A DNA stretch of 64,000 bases from an uncultured Bacteroidota bacterium (GCA_902771735.1 CACXXO010000001.1:1-64000), one strand, 5' to 3'. Positions 17,544 through 26,463 are shown, numbered from the stretch's first letter. Numbers and translations are program-made. The notes: generated from the letters alone by a model not told the origin.

Positions 17544-18512
17544 ATGGATATAAAATGTGATTTCCTTTTTCACAAGCCCATTTTACAAATCTCAGAAATT
17601 CGAACTGAAAATTATCTGAGATTAGATGATGTGGACTATTTTGTATCGTACCTTAATTCAGAATTCAAGTCTAACAAAGGTGGTAATTCTTTTGTTTTTG
17701 CATTATATGTTGCTCAAACATACGATGAGGATGCAATACCTGAAAGAGTAATAAAGATATCAAAATACCCCGAGCCATATAAAAATGACAAAATAAGGCC
17801 TAAAAACATAAACAAAAGATTTAGACAAGAAATAGATGCATTATATGATTGCAAACAACGAAATGTTGGTAATGTTATAAATATTTCCTTTGATGGCAAC
17901 TTGGTTTGTCGAACTTGCGAGGATGAAAATTACGAAGTCTCTTTTCCTTTTTATGTGATGGAGTATGCTGAATATGATTTAAAAAGTTTTTTAGAAGAGG
18001 AGAACGAAATGTATGATGAAGCCTCACGAGTTGAATTGTGTCTCCAAATTGCTCAAGGCATAAAAGAACTTAATGATCTTGGGTATTATCATCGTGACAT
18101 CAAACCTGATAATATTTTCATGATTAATGGCACATGGAAAGTAGGTGATTTAGGACTCATACAAATGAGAAATAAACCAAGCCTTGACAAAGAAGGAGAA
18201 TTGCTTGGGCCACGTGGATGGCTATCTCCAGAAGCAATGAATAAATACTTATCAGAGAAAGTTGAAGGGAAAAACTTCGATTGCAATATAGACCATCAGT
18301 CAGATTTGTTCCAATTAGCAAAAGTCTTTTGGTATATATTGCAAGGAAATGCTCCAATAGGATGCGTTAAGGAATCGGACTTCTTGCTTAGGAATACATC
18401 TCTCTATTCATTAATAAAACAGATGCTGAATCATTCTAAAAAAAGAAGACCTGCGTCAGTTGATATTGTCATTGATGAATTACAAAAGATTGTCAACAAA
18501 TATTATAAATAA
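17544..18512 (+). CDS. Eukaryotic-type Ser/Thr protein kinase
   Basis: The 322-aa protein has kinase motifs in order: a glycine-containing loop (NKGGNSFVF), the ATP lysine in RVIKIS (K71), the hinge YVMEYAEYDL, the catalytic loop YYHRDIKPDN (181-190), the metal-binding GDLG (DLG in place of DFG, 202-204) and the substrate-lobe PRGWLSPEA. All catalytic residues are present. No membrane segment or extracellular domain follows, so it is cytoplasmic. It starts 5 bp after the DUF262 gene. Kinases occur in defence systems such as BREX type 2 (PglW) and Stk2, where they phosphorylate partners or cause abortive infection. The substrate is unknown. Confidence 0.85.
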   Translation: MDIKCDFLFHKPILQISEIRTENYLRLDDVDYFVSYLNSEFKSNKGGNSFVFALYVAQTYDEDAIPERVIKISKYPEPYKNDKIRPKNINKRFRQEIDALYDCKQRNVGNVINISFDGNLVCRTCEDENYEVSFPFYVMEYAEYDLKSFLEEENEMYDEASRVELCLQIAQGIKELNDLGYYHRDIKPDNIFMINGTWKVGDLGLIQMRNKPSLDKEGELLGPRGWLSPEAMNKYLSEKVEGKNFDCNIDHQSDLFQLAKVFWYILQGNAPIGCVKESDFLLRNTSLYSLIKQMLNHSKKRRPASVDIVIDELQKIVNKYYK

Positions 18513-18524
18513 CTATTTCATTAG

Positions 18525-18611
18525 AGAGTCTTTATTGCTTACAGATATTCCGATGAACCTCATGAGTGCAACGCATTATATGAGCTGGCCAAATTAATTA
18601 TTCCGGATTAA
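18525..18611 (+). pseudogene. Possible 3' gene remnant in the kinase-STAND gap
   Basis: After an in-frame TAG, 28 codons read RVFIAYRYSDEPHECNALYE then LAKLIIPD and a TAA at 18609-18611. The composition looks protein-like but there is no start codon. It could be the last part of a deleted gene, or chance. Nothing else is visible between the kinase and the STAND ATPase. Confidence 0.25.
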
Positions 18612-18652
18612 ATCTGTTCTCTAAATGGTGCGTTATTTGTATAATAATAACA

Positions 18653-21600
18653 ATGATGATAGACAACGCACAGTTCACGCCAAGACAAGTAACAACTCCT
18701 AATGATATTCAGGATGAAAAATCGAATATATTCATTAGGACACTGTTTGTTGGTACTCGGGCAATTGCCTATGAGGTGAAATGTCATGACAAATCACCGA
18801 ATACTGATGGCTATATTGAACTTGTTGATGAAAAGAATCACCCCGTTGGAAAATTGACAATACAGGCAAAATCATATAAATCGAAATATAAAGGAAAAGA
18901 CAAGGCCGAGATTCCGGCATATTATGTCGCCTATGCTGACAGAATGCGCAATGAAGTATGCTTGTTCTTTTCGGTTGATGCTGACTCACAGAGAATATAT
19001 TGGAAATATATTTCTGACGATTATATTCAGGAGTTTAAGAAGGCAGGGAATCGAACCAGTCAAACCTATAAATTCGCTAAAGATGAGATTTTAAGTAAGG
19101 GTAATCTTAATCTCACATTGGACAAATGGAAAAGACTATTTGAAGAAAAACTGGCTTCGTTCTCCCAAATCAAAAAAGACTCGGCAGAAATCATCTCGGA
19201 GAATCGTGTTGCTTTCCATACAATAAACGCCACTTTCAACAATCTGCCAAATTCCCTTATAGAGAGAAGAGAAATCGGCCAGTTGTACAATTGGGTTAAA
19301 AAAGACTTGGCGGAAAATGTACCCAATATTATGTTGCTTGTGGGCAATGCCGGAACAGGGAAGAGTGTTGTGATAAAGCAATTGATTGAAAGATTGGAAC
19401 ACGATGAAATAAAATGCTTTGCCATCAAAGCCGACAGACTTCACTTTCCTCAGGGACAACCATGCAACGAACAATTGGAGATGCTGACCAAAACATTCTC
19501 CGGTTTGATCCAAGAGAAGAAAGCCGTCCTCATAGTAGACCAAATAGATGCGCTATCACAATATATCACAAAAGACAGGAACAAACTTGTCAACGTGGTA
19601 ACATTGATAAAACAATTCACCTCTGATGACAGGCTGAGAAATGTGAGGATTATCGTTTCCAGTCGTGCTTTCGATTTGGAATTTGACCCGAAATTGAGTG
19701 AATTGAGCAATGCCCCCCAAATCAAATTAGGGCTATTGGATAAAGCAAATGTGGAGACGGTTTTGAATCGTTTGCAAAAAGGGTTGTATCAAACAATGGA
19801 TGAGAAAACCTTAACCCTAATGCAAACGCCGCAACATCTTAATCTCTTCTGTAGAGTTTTTGTCAGAAACAAGGGGAAGCAGTACACTTCTATAACCGAA
19901 CTTTACGATGAACTATGGAGGCAGACTATTGACATGGCTAATGTTGATATTGACAAAAGTGCCGCAGAAGAAATCCTCTATACTCTGGCTCAAAAAATAT
20001 TTGATGAAGAAACTCTGGCTCCACGATGGAATCCCGACACGAAACATGTCAAGGAAGCAATCTATCTTAGAAGTCAAGGACTGATAGAATATGTGAACGA
20101 TGGAACCATGTTTTTCCATCAGAGCATGTATGATTATGTGTTTGCCCGTTATTATACCCAGAATGGAGGTTCGTTCATAGATGATTTACTGAAGGAGAAG
20201 AAGCACCAGGGACTGTTTATGCGTTCAACCGTGAACCTTGTGCTGGATTATGAAAGGGCAAAAAACATAAAGCAGTATAGGGAAGATGTTGTGACGATTC
20301 TTTTATCGGGCCAAATAAGACCGCATATACAACTCATGTTCTTGTGGGCTTTAGCCAATAGGGTGGACATTCTTCCATTTGAAAAGAGATGTATCAGAGA
20401 ACTGTATTCTTGCAACAAAATTCTATTCTGTTCTTTTATCCGACGGACTGGGAGCAAAGAATGGTACAATGTGATTAAAAGAATCATCTTGAATGTTGTC
20501 AAGGATTTGAGGGTTGGGGATGCTGTGTATGATGATGTTTTAGCGTTTATGTGGAATCATGTTCAATCCAGCACGGAAGATGTCTATGGATTGGTCGATT
20601 GTATCAAAGACAAGGACACAAGGAGTGTTGTCGCCCAAAGGCTATTGTATGCCACTTCGGATTATTCGTTAAATATTGTTACGAAATGGTATAAAGTGTT
20701 ATGTGACACTTTTGAAAAGAAAGTCGATTTTCTGGAGAGTGCTATGAAGAATAACGTCCAGTTTGTGTTGGACAATATTGCCGAGGTATTTGATTGTATC
20801 ATGGATTCCCAAGGGATTGCTAATCACATAGAACAGTCTTTCTTTGAGAATGTCTGCACTCCGCTAAAAGAGAAATGCCCAGAAGCACTCTACTCTATTT
20901 TGAGAGATAGAATACTGAATGCTATCAACAACCATCATGTACATACTTGGAGAGAAGTGGTGGGCTCAAATTCAATATTTCCTTCGTTGATGAGTCACCA
21001 TCATAATACTTATGCCATACACGAGTTATTTGAAGAGCTGTTGGTGGAAGGGATTAAGCAGGAACATGCTTGTATTGTTGCTGATGTCAGATTGTTGTTG
21101 TGCAAAAAGGAATCCAGCTGTTATGAGTTTGCATTCAAAGCAATGATAGAAAAACCATTGCTGTTCTCTGATGATATTATTGCCATCCTCAAAGACAGCA
21201 AGTTGGTCGATGAGCTACTGGATTTTGGAAATGTGGAGTATTATTTTCTTGAACTGATTAGAGGTTGGCTCGCTCTGGTTGACGGGTCAACTTTATCAAA
21301 GTGTCAAGATATCATATATGATTTCAAATCAGCATCAGATTCGCTCTCAGACAAGGATAGGAAATACACAGTATTGCTTTACCCACATTGGGGATACAAT
21401 CAAAGAAAACTCATTTGGGCCATACCAGAAAACCTTAGAGATAAACGTGTCAGAAAAAAATATCAAGAGCTAAACAGACGTTTTGGCAATAAATGGGACA
21501 ACACGAAGCCTAATCATAATGTTGCCATGGCACACGTCTGTGGAGGTTTGATGACGTTAGAGAGGTACAGAACTATTTCAATAAAAGATTGGTTGCATTC

Positions 21601-22957
21601 ATTCCGTGGAATTCAAAGCTATGTGAATGGAAAAGATCGTTACTTTGATGCAAGGACTCATGCAGACGCGTTTAAGCAATGTGTAAGCGAACGTCCGCAA
21701 GACTTCGCTGGCTTTGTGTTTGAGATGTTTGATGACAAAAGCATTCCTGCGATATACAAATTATCGGGTCTCGATGGTTTGGTAACAGGCAATTATCCGA
21801 CAGACCAAGTTCTTCCGTTTGTGTGGAAATGCATCGACGCATTTGATGAACTGTCAAAAAAAAGCGAAGGATATAGATTCTGTGAATTGCTGAACAATAT
21901 TGTGACGATTGACGGCCAACATATTGACAGAATCAGCACATTCTTGAATACAGTTGTCCTTTCCAACTACGAGTCGAAATATAAACCTGATGTGGAAAAT
22001 GTGTTTGGTAGTGACTCGGCTGTTAATGACATGCTGACGACAGGCATCAATAATATACAAGGATATGCCATTCATACCTTGGCTTTGATTGGGAAGCATC
22101 CTCGATGGAAAACAAAAGTTTATGAATTCTTTGTGAAGGCTGGGCATAGTTTGAACCTTGAGCACCAGCTGGCAGCAATGATGTATTTGCAGCAGGAGTG
22201 TTACGACAATGTTTTATACAACGAGTTGATGTTCAGTTATGCTTCCCGTCCAATATCCGACTATTTGTATTTGAATGTAGATAGAATGCATTGGTTCTGG
22301 TGCAATAATCCAGAAAGAATATTGCCATATTTTGAGATGATAAAGGATAAGAAACGAGCCAAACCGATTTTGGCTCAGATTATGTTCTTAGGAATGCAGT
22401 ATGAAAAATCTAAAAACATCTCAAAAGTCATGTTTGATGTACTGTTGGAGCAAAATGAAGAAGAAGTGATTAAGAAGATTGTTCCACTGGCGTATGATCA
22501 TCTATCGGACGAAACTTACAGAGAACAAAGCGAGGAATTCCTTAGAAGATATGCCAAGGATAGTCGAAAAGAAGTTAGGGATGCATATCTTATGGGATGT
22601 CATAGAATGTCGGAGCATGACATTGGTCTGTTCGTGGAACTGTTACAGTCATGGCTATCTACATCGATTTCGGATGTGGGCATATATGATATAATCAGTT
22701 ATATGGAGAAATGTTGCAATACCTATCCGTATGAATGTTATCAATGTATAAAGCTCATTGTTGGGCAGGAATCCATGAGGACATACCATAATGAGGAAAG
22801 AGTATTCAAGATGCTGCTTTCCTGTTACCGTAACTTTATGGACGAGGAGGACATGGAGAAAGCTGATGAAGTCATGGATGTCTTTGATGAAATGATGTTA
22901 AAACCAGGCACCATGAGAATGGATGAGATCATAAAACAAGTTGATAACTATGTGTAA
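18653..22957 (+). CDS. STAND ATPase with N-terminal DUF4365-like nuclease domain (Avs-like)
   Basis: The 1434-aa protein has three parts. Residues 1-170 resemble DUF4365: NTDGYIELVDE (D52) followed by KLTIQAKSY (QxK, Q71 and K73), a PD-(D/E)xK-type active site. Residues 205-520 form a NACHT/STAND NTPase with Walker A GNAGTGKS (231-238), Walker B VLIVDQID (291-298) and NVRIIVSSRAFDL. The remaining 900 residues are helical repeats, presumably the sensor. This is the plan of Avs (antiviral STAND) proteins, which bind a phage protein, oligomerise and cut DNA. It has no overlap with the kinase gene (140-bp gap), so it may be an independent one-gene system. Confidence 0.75.
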   Translation: MMIDNAQFTPRQVTTPNDIQDEKSNIFIRTLFVGTRAIAYEVKCHDKSPNTDGYIELVDEKNHPVGKLTIQAKSYKSKYKGKDKAEIPAYYVAYADRMRNEVCLFFSVDADSQRIYWKYISDDYIQEFKKAGNRTSQTYKFAKDEILSKGNLNLTLDKWKRLFEEKLASFSQIKKDSAEIISENRVAFHTINATFNNLPNSLIERREIGQLYNWVKKDLAENVPNIMLLVGNAGTGKSVVIKQLIERLEHDEIKCFAIKADRLHFPQGQPCNEQLEMLTKTFSGLIQEKKAVLIVDQIDALSQYITKDRNKLVNVVTLIKQFTSDDRLRNVRIIVSSRAFDLEFDPKLSELSNAPQIKLGLLDKANVETVLNRLQKGLYQTMDEKTLTLMQTPQHLNLFCRVFVRNKGKQYTSITELYDELWRQTIDMANVDIDKSAAEEILYTLAQKIFDEETLAPRWNPDTKHVKEAIYLRSQGLIEYVNDGTMFFHQSMYDYVFARYYTQNGGSFIDDLLKEKKHQGLFMRSTVNLVLDYERAKNIKQYREDVVTILLSGQIRPHIQLMFLWALANRVDILPFEKRCIRELYSCNKILFCSFIRRTGSKEWYNVIKRIILNVVKDLRVGDAVYDDVLAFMWNHVQSSTEDVYGLVDCIKDKDTRSVVAQRLLYATSDYSLNIVTKWYKVLCDTFEKKVDFLESAMKNNVQFVLDNIAEVFDCIMDSQGIANHIEQSFFENVCTPLKEKCPEALYSILRDRILNAINNHHVHTWREVVGSNSIFPSLMSHHHNTYAIHELFEELLVEGIKQEHACIVADVRLLLCKKESSCYEFAFKAMIEKPLLFSDDIIAILKDSKLVDELLDFGNVEYYFLELIRGWLALVDGSTLSKCQDIIYDFKSASDSLSDKDRKYTVLLYPHWGYNQRKLIWAIPENLRDKRVRKKYQELNRRFGNKWDNTKPNHNVAMAHVCGGLMTLERYRTISIKDWLHSFRGIQSYVNGKDRYFDARTHADAFKQCVSERPQDFAGFVFEMFDDKSIPAIYKLSGLDGLVTGNYPTDQVLPFVWKCIDAFDELSKKSEGYRFCELLNNIVTIDGQHIDRISTFLNTVVLSNYESKYKPDVENVFGSDSAVNDMLTTGINNIQGYAIHTLALIGKHPRWKTKVYEFFVKAGHSLNLEHQLAAMMYLQQECYDNVLYNELMFSYASRPISDYLYLNVDRMHWFWCNNPERILPYFEMIKDKKRAKPILAQIMFLGMQYEKSKNISKVMFDVLLEQNEEEVIKKIVPLAYDHLSDETYREQSEEFLRRYAKDSRKEVRDAYLMGCHRMSEHDIGLFVELLQSWLSTSISDVGIYDIISYMEKCCNTYPYECYQCIKLIVGQESMRTYHNEERVFKMLLSCYRNFMDEEDMEKADEVMDVFDEMMLKPGTMRMDEIIKQVDNYV

Positions 22958-22975
22958 TTATGCAATAGATGAATT

Positions 22976-23016
22976 GGTGACACATTTTCGGTTTTTGGAT
23001 ACTAATGAGATGTAAG
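22976..23016 (+). repeat. 40-bp direct repeat flanking yhcG, left copy
   Basis: The sequence from GGTGACACATTTTCGGTTTT to ATGAGATGTAAG recurs at 24171-24210 with one gap and a few substitutions. Both copies lie about 50-60 bases before a start codon (yhcG at 23065 and the broken ATPase at 24268), so they may be shared leader regions instead of element ends. Confidence 0.85.
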
Positions 23017-23064
23017 ATGGAAGATGTGATAATAATACAAAGAATCAAAACGTTAGAATAATAT

Positions 23065-24096
23065 ATGGCAAACGATTTAACTACAGCAAATGGTTTATTG
23101 CAAACCGAGGATTCGGAATATGTGAGACTTGTCTCACTTATTTCAGGATTGTGGGATAAGGCTAAAGAAAATGCTGCTCTTGCCGTTAACACAGAGTTGC
23201 TTGATGCAAGCTGGGCAACTGGCAGGTACATCGTGGAGTTTGAACAAGGTGGGAAAGCCAAAGCTCGCTACGGGGAACAGTTGATAACGAACCTCGCCAA
23301 AGACTTGACCAAAATGCGAGGGCGGGGATTCAGCCGTTCTAACCTTGTCTATATGCGTAAGTTCTATCTGACCTTCCCAAAAAGTGAGACGCTGTCTCAC
23401 CAATTGACGTGGAGCCACTATTTTGAACTACTAAAGTGTGACGACCCGTTGGAGATGCAGTTCTATCTGAAGGAGTGTATTAAAGAAGGATGGAAGGTCC
23501 GAGAACTGAAACGCCAAATCAATTCATCGTTGTTCCAGCGCCTTGCGTTGAGTACAGATAAAGAGGGCGTACTGGCTCTTGCAAACGAAGGACATCGGGT
23601 GCAGTCAGCGGCGGACATCATTCGCGACCCGTTTGTTCTGGAGTTTGCAGGACTCCCAAAGCAGAGACGATACAAGGAAAAAGACCTGGAAGATGCGCTG
23701 AAGGCCCACATGGAGCAATTCCTGCTGGAACTGGGACGTGGTTTTGCCTTTATTGGCCGGCAATATGTCGTTCCAATCGGTAGCCGCCGTTTCAAGGTGG
23801 ACTTGGTGTTCTATCATGCCATCTTGAAATGCTATGTGCTAATCGATTTGAAGCGCTCAGAGATAAAGCACGGCGATATCGGACAGATGAATCTCTATCT
23901 GAACTATTTCAAGAATGAAATATGCCAGCCGGATGACAATCCTCCCATTGGAATTGTACTAGGAGCCAGGAAAGACGAGTTGTTAATGGAATATGCCCTG
24001 CAAGGAATAGACAATCAACTCTTTGCCGCCCGGTATCAGCTTTATCTGCCTAACCGCGAGGAACTACAGGCTCAACTAGACCGGCTGTTGGGATAA
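23065..24096 (+). CDS. YhcG/DUF1016 family PD-(D/E)xK nuclease
   Basis: The 343-aa protein matches the DUF1016 family along its length: an N-terminal helical domain (WATGRYIVEFEQ, GFSRSNLVYMRKFY, LTWSHYFELL) and a C-terminal PD-(D/E)xK domain with FKVDLVFYH (D246) and VLIDLKR (D261, K263), followed by IGQMNLYLNYF. Both parts are complete. The family is frequent in defence and type I restriction loci; its exact role is not established. It is framed by 40-bp direct repeats at 22976-23016 and 24171-24210, suggesting a mobile or swappable cassette. Confidence 0.85.
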   Translation: MANDLTTANGLLQTEDSEYVRLVSLISGLWDKAKENAALAVNTELLDASWATGRYIVEFEQGGKAKARYGEQLITNLAKDLTKMRGRGFSRSNLVYMRKFYLTFPKSETLSHQLTWSHYFELLKCDDPLEMQFYLKECIKEGWKVRELKRQINSSLFQRLALSTDKEGVLALANEGHRVQSAADIIRDPFVLEFAGLPKQRRYKEKDLEDALKAHMEQFLLELGRGFAFIGRQYVVPIGSRRFKVDLVFYHAILKCYVLIDLKRSEIKHGDIGQMNLYLNYFKNEICQPDDNPPIGIVLGARKDELLMEYALQGIDNQLFAARYQLYLPNREELQAQLDRLLG

Positions 24097-24170
24097 TGAT
24101 TTTAAATTGCAGGTGAAAGATAGGACACAGAAACAGGCACCTATCCCACACCAACAGTGAGGAAATATTA

Positions 24171-24210
24171 GGTGACACATTTTCGGTTTTGGCCACTAAT
24201 AAGATGTAAG
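24171..24210 (+). repeat. 40-bp direct repeat flanking yhcG, right copy
   Basis: Close match to 22976-23016 in direct orientation. It lies 57 bases upstream of the start codon of the disrupted DUF4143 ATPase gene, mirroring the spacing of the left copy to yhcG. Confidence 0.85.
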
Positions 24211-24267
24211 AAAGAAGAGGTAATATGTGAAATGATTTGAGTAACATTGCAAAAAATAAAACAAAAT

Positions 24268-25497
24268 ATGTCTAAACAAGACCTCATAGAACGCAAGCAA
24301 TACATGCAACTGCTGCGAAACTTGAAAGACCAGAATATTATCAAGGTCATTTCTGGAGTGCGGCGCTGCGGTAAATCGACTTTGCTGATGATGTTCGCTG
24401 ATGAACTGATTAGAAATGGTATATAAGAAAATCAGATTCAATTCTATAATTTTGAAGATCTTGATACATTAGCTATTGGCGACATCTATCAAATCCACGC
24501 TCATATCAAGAATCTATTGGTCGAAAACAGGCCAAACTATATCTTTTTGGATGAGGTTCAGAACATCAAAGAGTTCCAACGACTTGTCGACAGTCTCTAT
24601 ATCAAGTCCAATGTGGATATCTACATCACTGGTTCCAATGCCTATATGCTCTCCGGCGAGTTGGCCACATTGCTGACTGGACGTTATGTAGAAATCAACC
24701 TTCTGCCACTTCAATTTACTGAATACAATGATTTTATACACACAAAATCGCCAAACTTGTCAAAAATCGAAACTTTGGCGAATTTCATACACTATGGCAG
24801 TGTACCTGAATACGTTAAACAACTGCAGATTGGAGAAAAACAAGCTGACCTGTTTGCTGACAGTATTCTGAAAACCATTGTAGAGAAAGACATCTTCCAA
24901 CGACTGAATATAACCAACAGACACGATTTCAACAAAATACTTGATTTTATTTTCGATTCGGTGGGTTCATACGTCTCACCGCGCTCCATTTCTGACACCC
25001 TGCGTTCAAATGGTACTGTGATTGACAAGCAAACTGTTGCCAAATACTTGGATGCCATGTGCGACGCATATTTAATTTACAAAGTGCCACGTTATGAGAT
25101 ACAAGGAAAAGGATTGCTCCAAACACTAAACAAATACTACGTTGTTGACCCCTGTTTTGCCAAAGTCAGACTGAAGAAGAAAATGTTAAAGGACCGCTCA
25201 CATTGGCTTGAAAATATGGTATACCTTGAGCTTGTCCGACGCAACAAGGATGTATTCATCGGCAAGCGCAACAACCTAGAAGTTGATTTTGTTGTCGTTG
25301 ACAGTGACGGATACACCGCCTATTATCAAGTGGCATGGACAACCGAAAATCCAGAGACATTGGAACGGGAACTCGCCTCGCTTAGGGCCATCAAAGACTC
25401 CAATCCCAAGTACCTGTTGACAACGGACAATGACTTTAACCCCGTATACGATGGAATCCGGAAACTGAATGTGATTGAATGGATGTTGCGACCATAA
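24268..25497 (+). pseudogene. DUF4143 AAA ATPase disrupted by a nonsense codon
   Basis: From ATG 24268 the frame reads SKQDLIERKQYMQLLRNLKD and then SGVRRCGKSTLLMMF, a complete Walker A. A TAA occurs at codon 53 (24424-24426). The same frame continues without further interruption through Walker B YIFLDEVQ, a GSNAYMLSGE sensor segment and the DUF4143 domain (NNLEVDFVVVD) to 25497. An internal ATG at 24517 could give a 326-aa product, but it would lack Walker A. This is a recent inactivation by one base change, or a sequencing error. It is only distantly similar to the ATPase at 1874-3010. Confidence 0.85.
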
Positions 25498-25541
25498 TAT
25501 AATCATTTGAAGCATAGACTTCTAAAGGAAGGAAATGAAAC

Positions 25542-25638
25542 GGTTACAAATTGTAACCAGTTGAAATTAATATGACAAAGAAGCAAGCGATACAGCTGTT
25601 TGAAGAAAAGAAAACACGAAAGCGTTACAATCTGTAAC
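25542..25638 (+). pseudogene. Short BRO/DinD-like N-terminal remnant between two GTTACA dyads
   Basis: The ORF at 25572-25637 encodes MTKKQAIQLFEEKKTRKRYN and ends LTAA. The first residues resemble the start of Bacteroidota BRO-N/DinD-like proteins, which usually begin with a KxAIxxFExKKxR segment. The frame ends after 21 codons at the second of two dyads, GTTACA-n3-TGTAAC, at 25543-25557 and 25624-25638. The rest of the gene is missing. The remnant reading is tentative. The paired dyads could be operator sites. Confidence 0.35.
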
Positions 25639-25702
25639 ACTTTCAAACTACAGACTAAGGCAATTAACGCATTATCCTGGATGTAATTTAGCATCGAAAA
25701 AC

Positions 25703-25775
25703 ATGACTTTTTTGGAATCTATTCCCAAAAAGTCATAACTTTTTTGGAGTTAATTCCAAAAAAGTTGTATATTTG
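25703..25775 (+). promoter_or_regulatory. Two tandem palindromes and -7 box upstream of the SGNH gene
   Basis: The first dyad (25703-25736) has 16-bp arms with one mismatch (ATGACTTTTTTGGAAT, then CT, then ATTCCCAAAAAGTCAT). The second (25737-25766) has perfect 12-bp arms AACTTTTTTGGA and TCCAAAAAAGTT. They touch each other and lie directly before the -7 box TATATTTG (25768-25775). They resemble repressor sites, or leftovers of the promoter of a lost island gene now driving the SGNH hydrolase. Confidence 0.55.
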
Positions 25776-25794
25776 CAGCGTAAAACACACCTAT

Positions 25795-26463
25795 ATGAAG
25801 AAAACAACGCTTATCATACTTTTTACAATCATGACTTTATCAGGCTTCGCACAGGGGGATTGGTGTGGCTTTGAACGCTACAGGGCCGACAATGAACGCA
25901 TCATCGCCAGCGGCGAGTTCCCGGAGGTGGTGTTTATGGGCAACTCCATCACCGAATACTGGGCGCTCTACCACCCCGAGTTCTTCAAGCAGCACAACTA
26001 CTGCGGCCGAGGCATCGGCGGACAGACATCGACCCAGATGCTGGCACGCTTCACGGCCGACGTCGTCAACCTGCACCCCAAGGCGGTGGTCATCATGGCC
26101 GGCACCAACGATGTGGCGCACAACCCCTACTGGATGGAGCCCGACAAGGTGGTGGAGAACGTGGTGGCCATGTGCCAGCTGGCGCGTGCCAACGGCATCG
26201 TGCCGCTCATCAGTTCCATCCCGCCCTGCGCCTCGTTTGTGTGGAACCCCGACATCAAAGACGCCGCCCAGACCATCGTAGGCATCAACAAGCGCCTGCA
26301 GGCCTATGCCGAAGCCAACGACATCGCCTATGTGGACTACCACTCCGCACTCGCCGACAAACAAGGCGGCCTACCTAAAACGTTCAGCGACGACGGCTGC
26401 CACCCCAAGCCCGACACCTACTATATCATGGAAAAGATTGTGAAAGAGACACTTCACCATTAA
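25795..26463 (+). CDS. SGNH/GDSL-type esterase, secreted
   Basis: Start 25795 gives a clean signal peptide (MKKTTLIILFTIMTLSGFAQ); an upstream in-frame ATG at 25744 lies inside the palindrome and before the predicted transcript start. The 222-aa product shows the SGNH blocks: FMGNSITEYW (serine block), GRGIGGQT, VVIMAGTNDV and DGCHP (catalytic Asp and His). The likely role is removing acetyl or similar esters from glycans outside the cytoplasm. It is the first GC-rich gene after the island, so the right border lies in the preceding gap. Confidence 0.85.
   Translation: MKKTTLIILFTIMTLSGFAQGDWCGFERYRADNERIIASGEFPEVVFMGNSITEYWALYHPEFFKQHNYCGRGIGGQTSTQMLARFTADVVNLHPKAVVIMAGTNDVAHNPYWMEPDKVVENVVAMCQLARANGIVPLISSIPPCASFVWNPDIKDAAQTIVGINKRLQAYAEANDIAYVDYHSALADKQGGLPKTFSDDGCHPKPDTYYIMEKIVKETLHH

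Noticed and set aside
4032-18512. Reading the cluster as a BREX system
   Set aside because: A PAPS reductase-like protein and a large ATPase occur in BREX type 4, but pglZ, brxL and any methylase are absent, and DUF4007 is not a BREX hallmark.
22976-24210. Direct repeats as ends of an insertion sequence
   Set aside because: No transposase or inverted terminal repeats lie between them; the enclosed gene is a YhcG nuclease.
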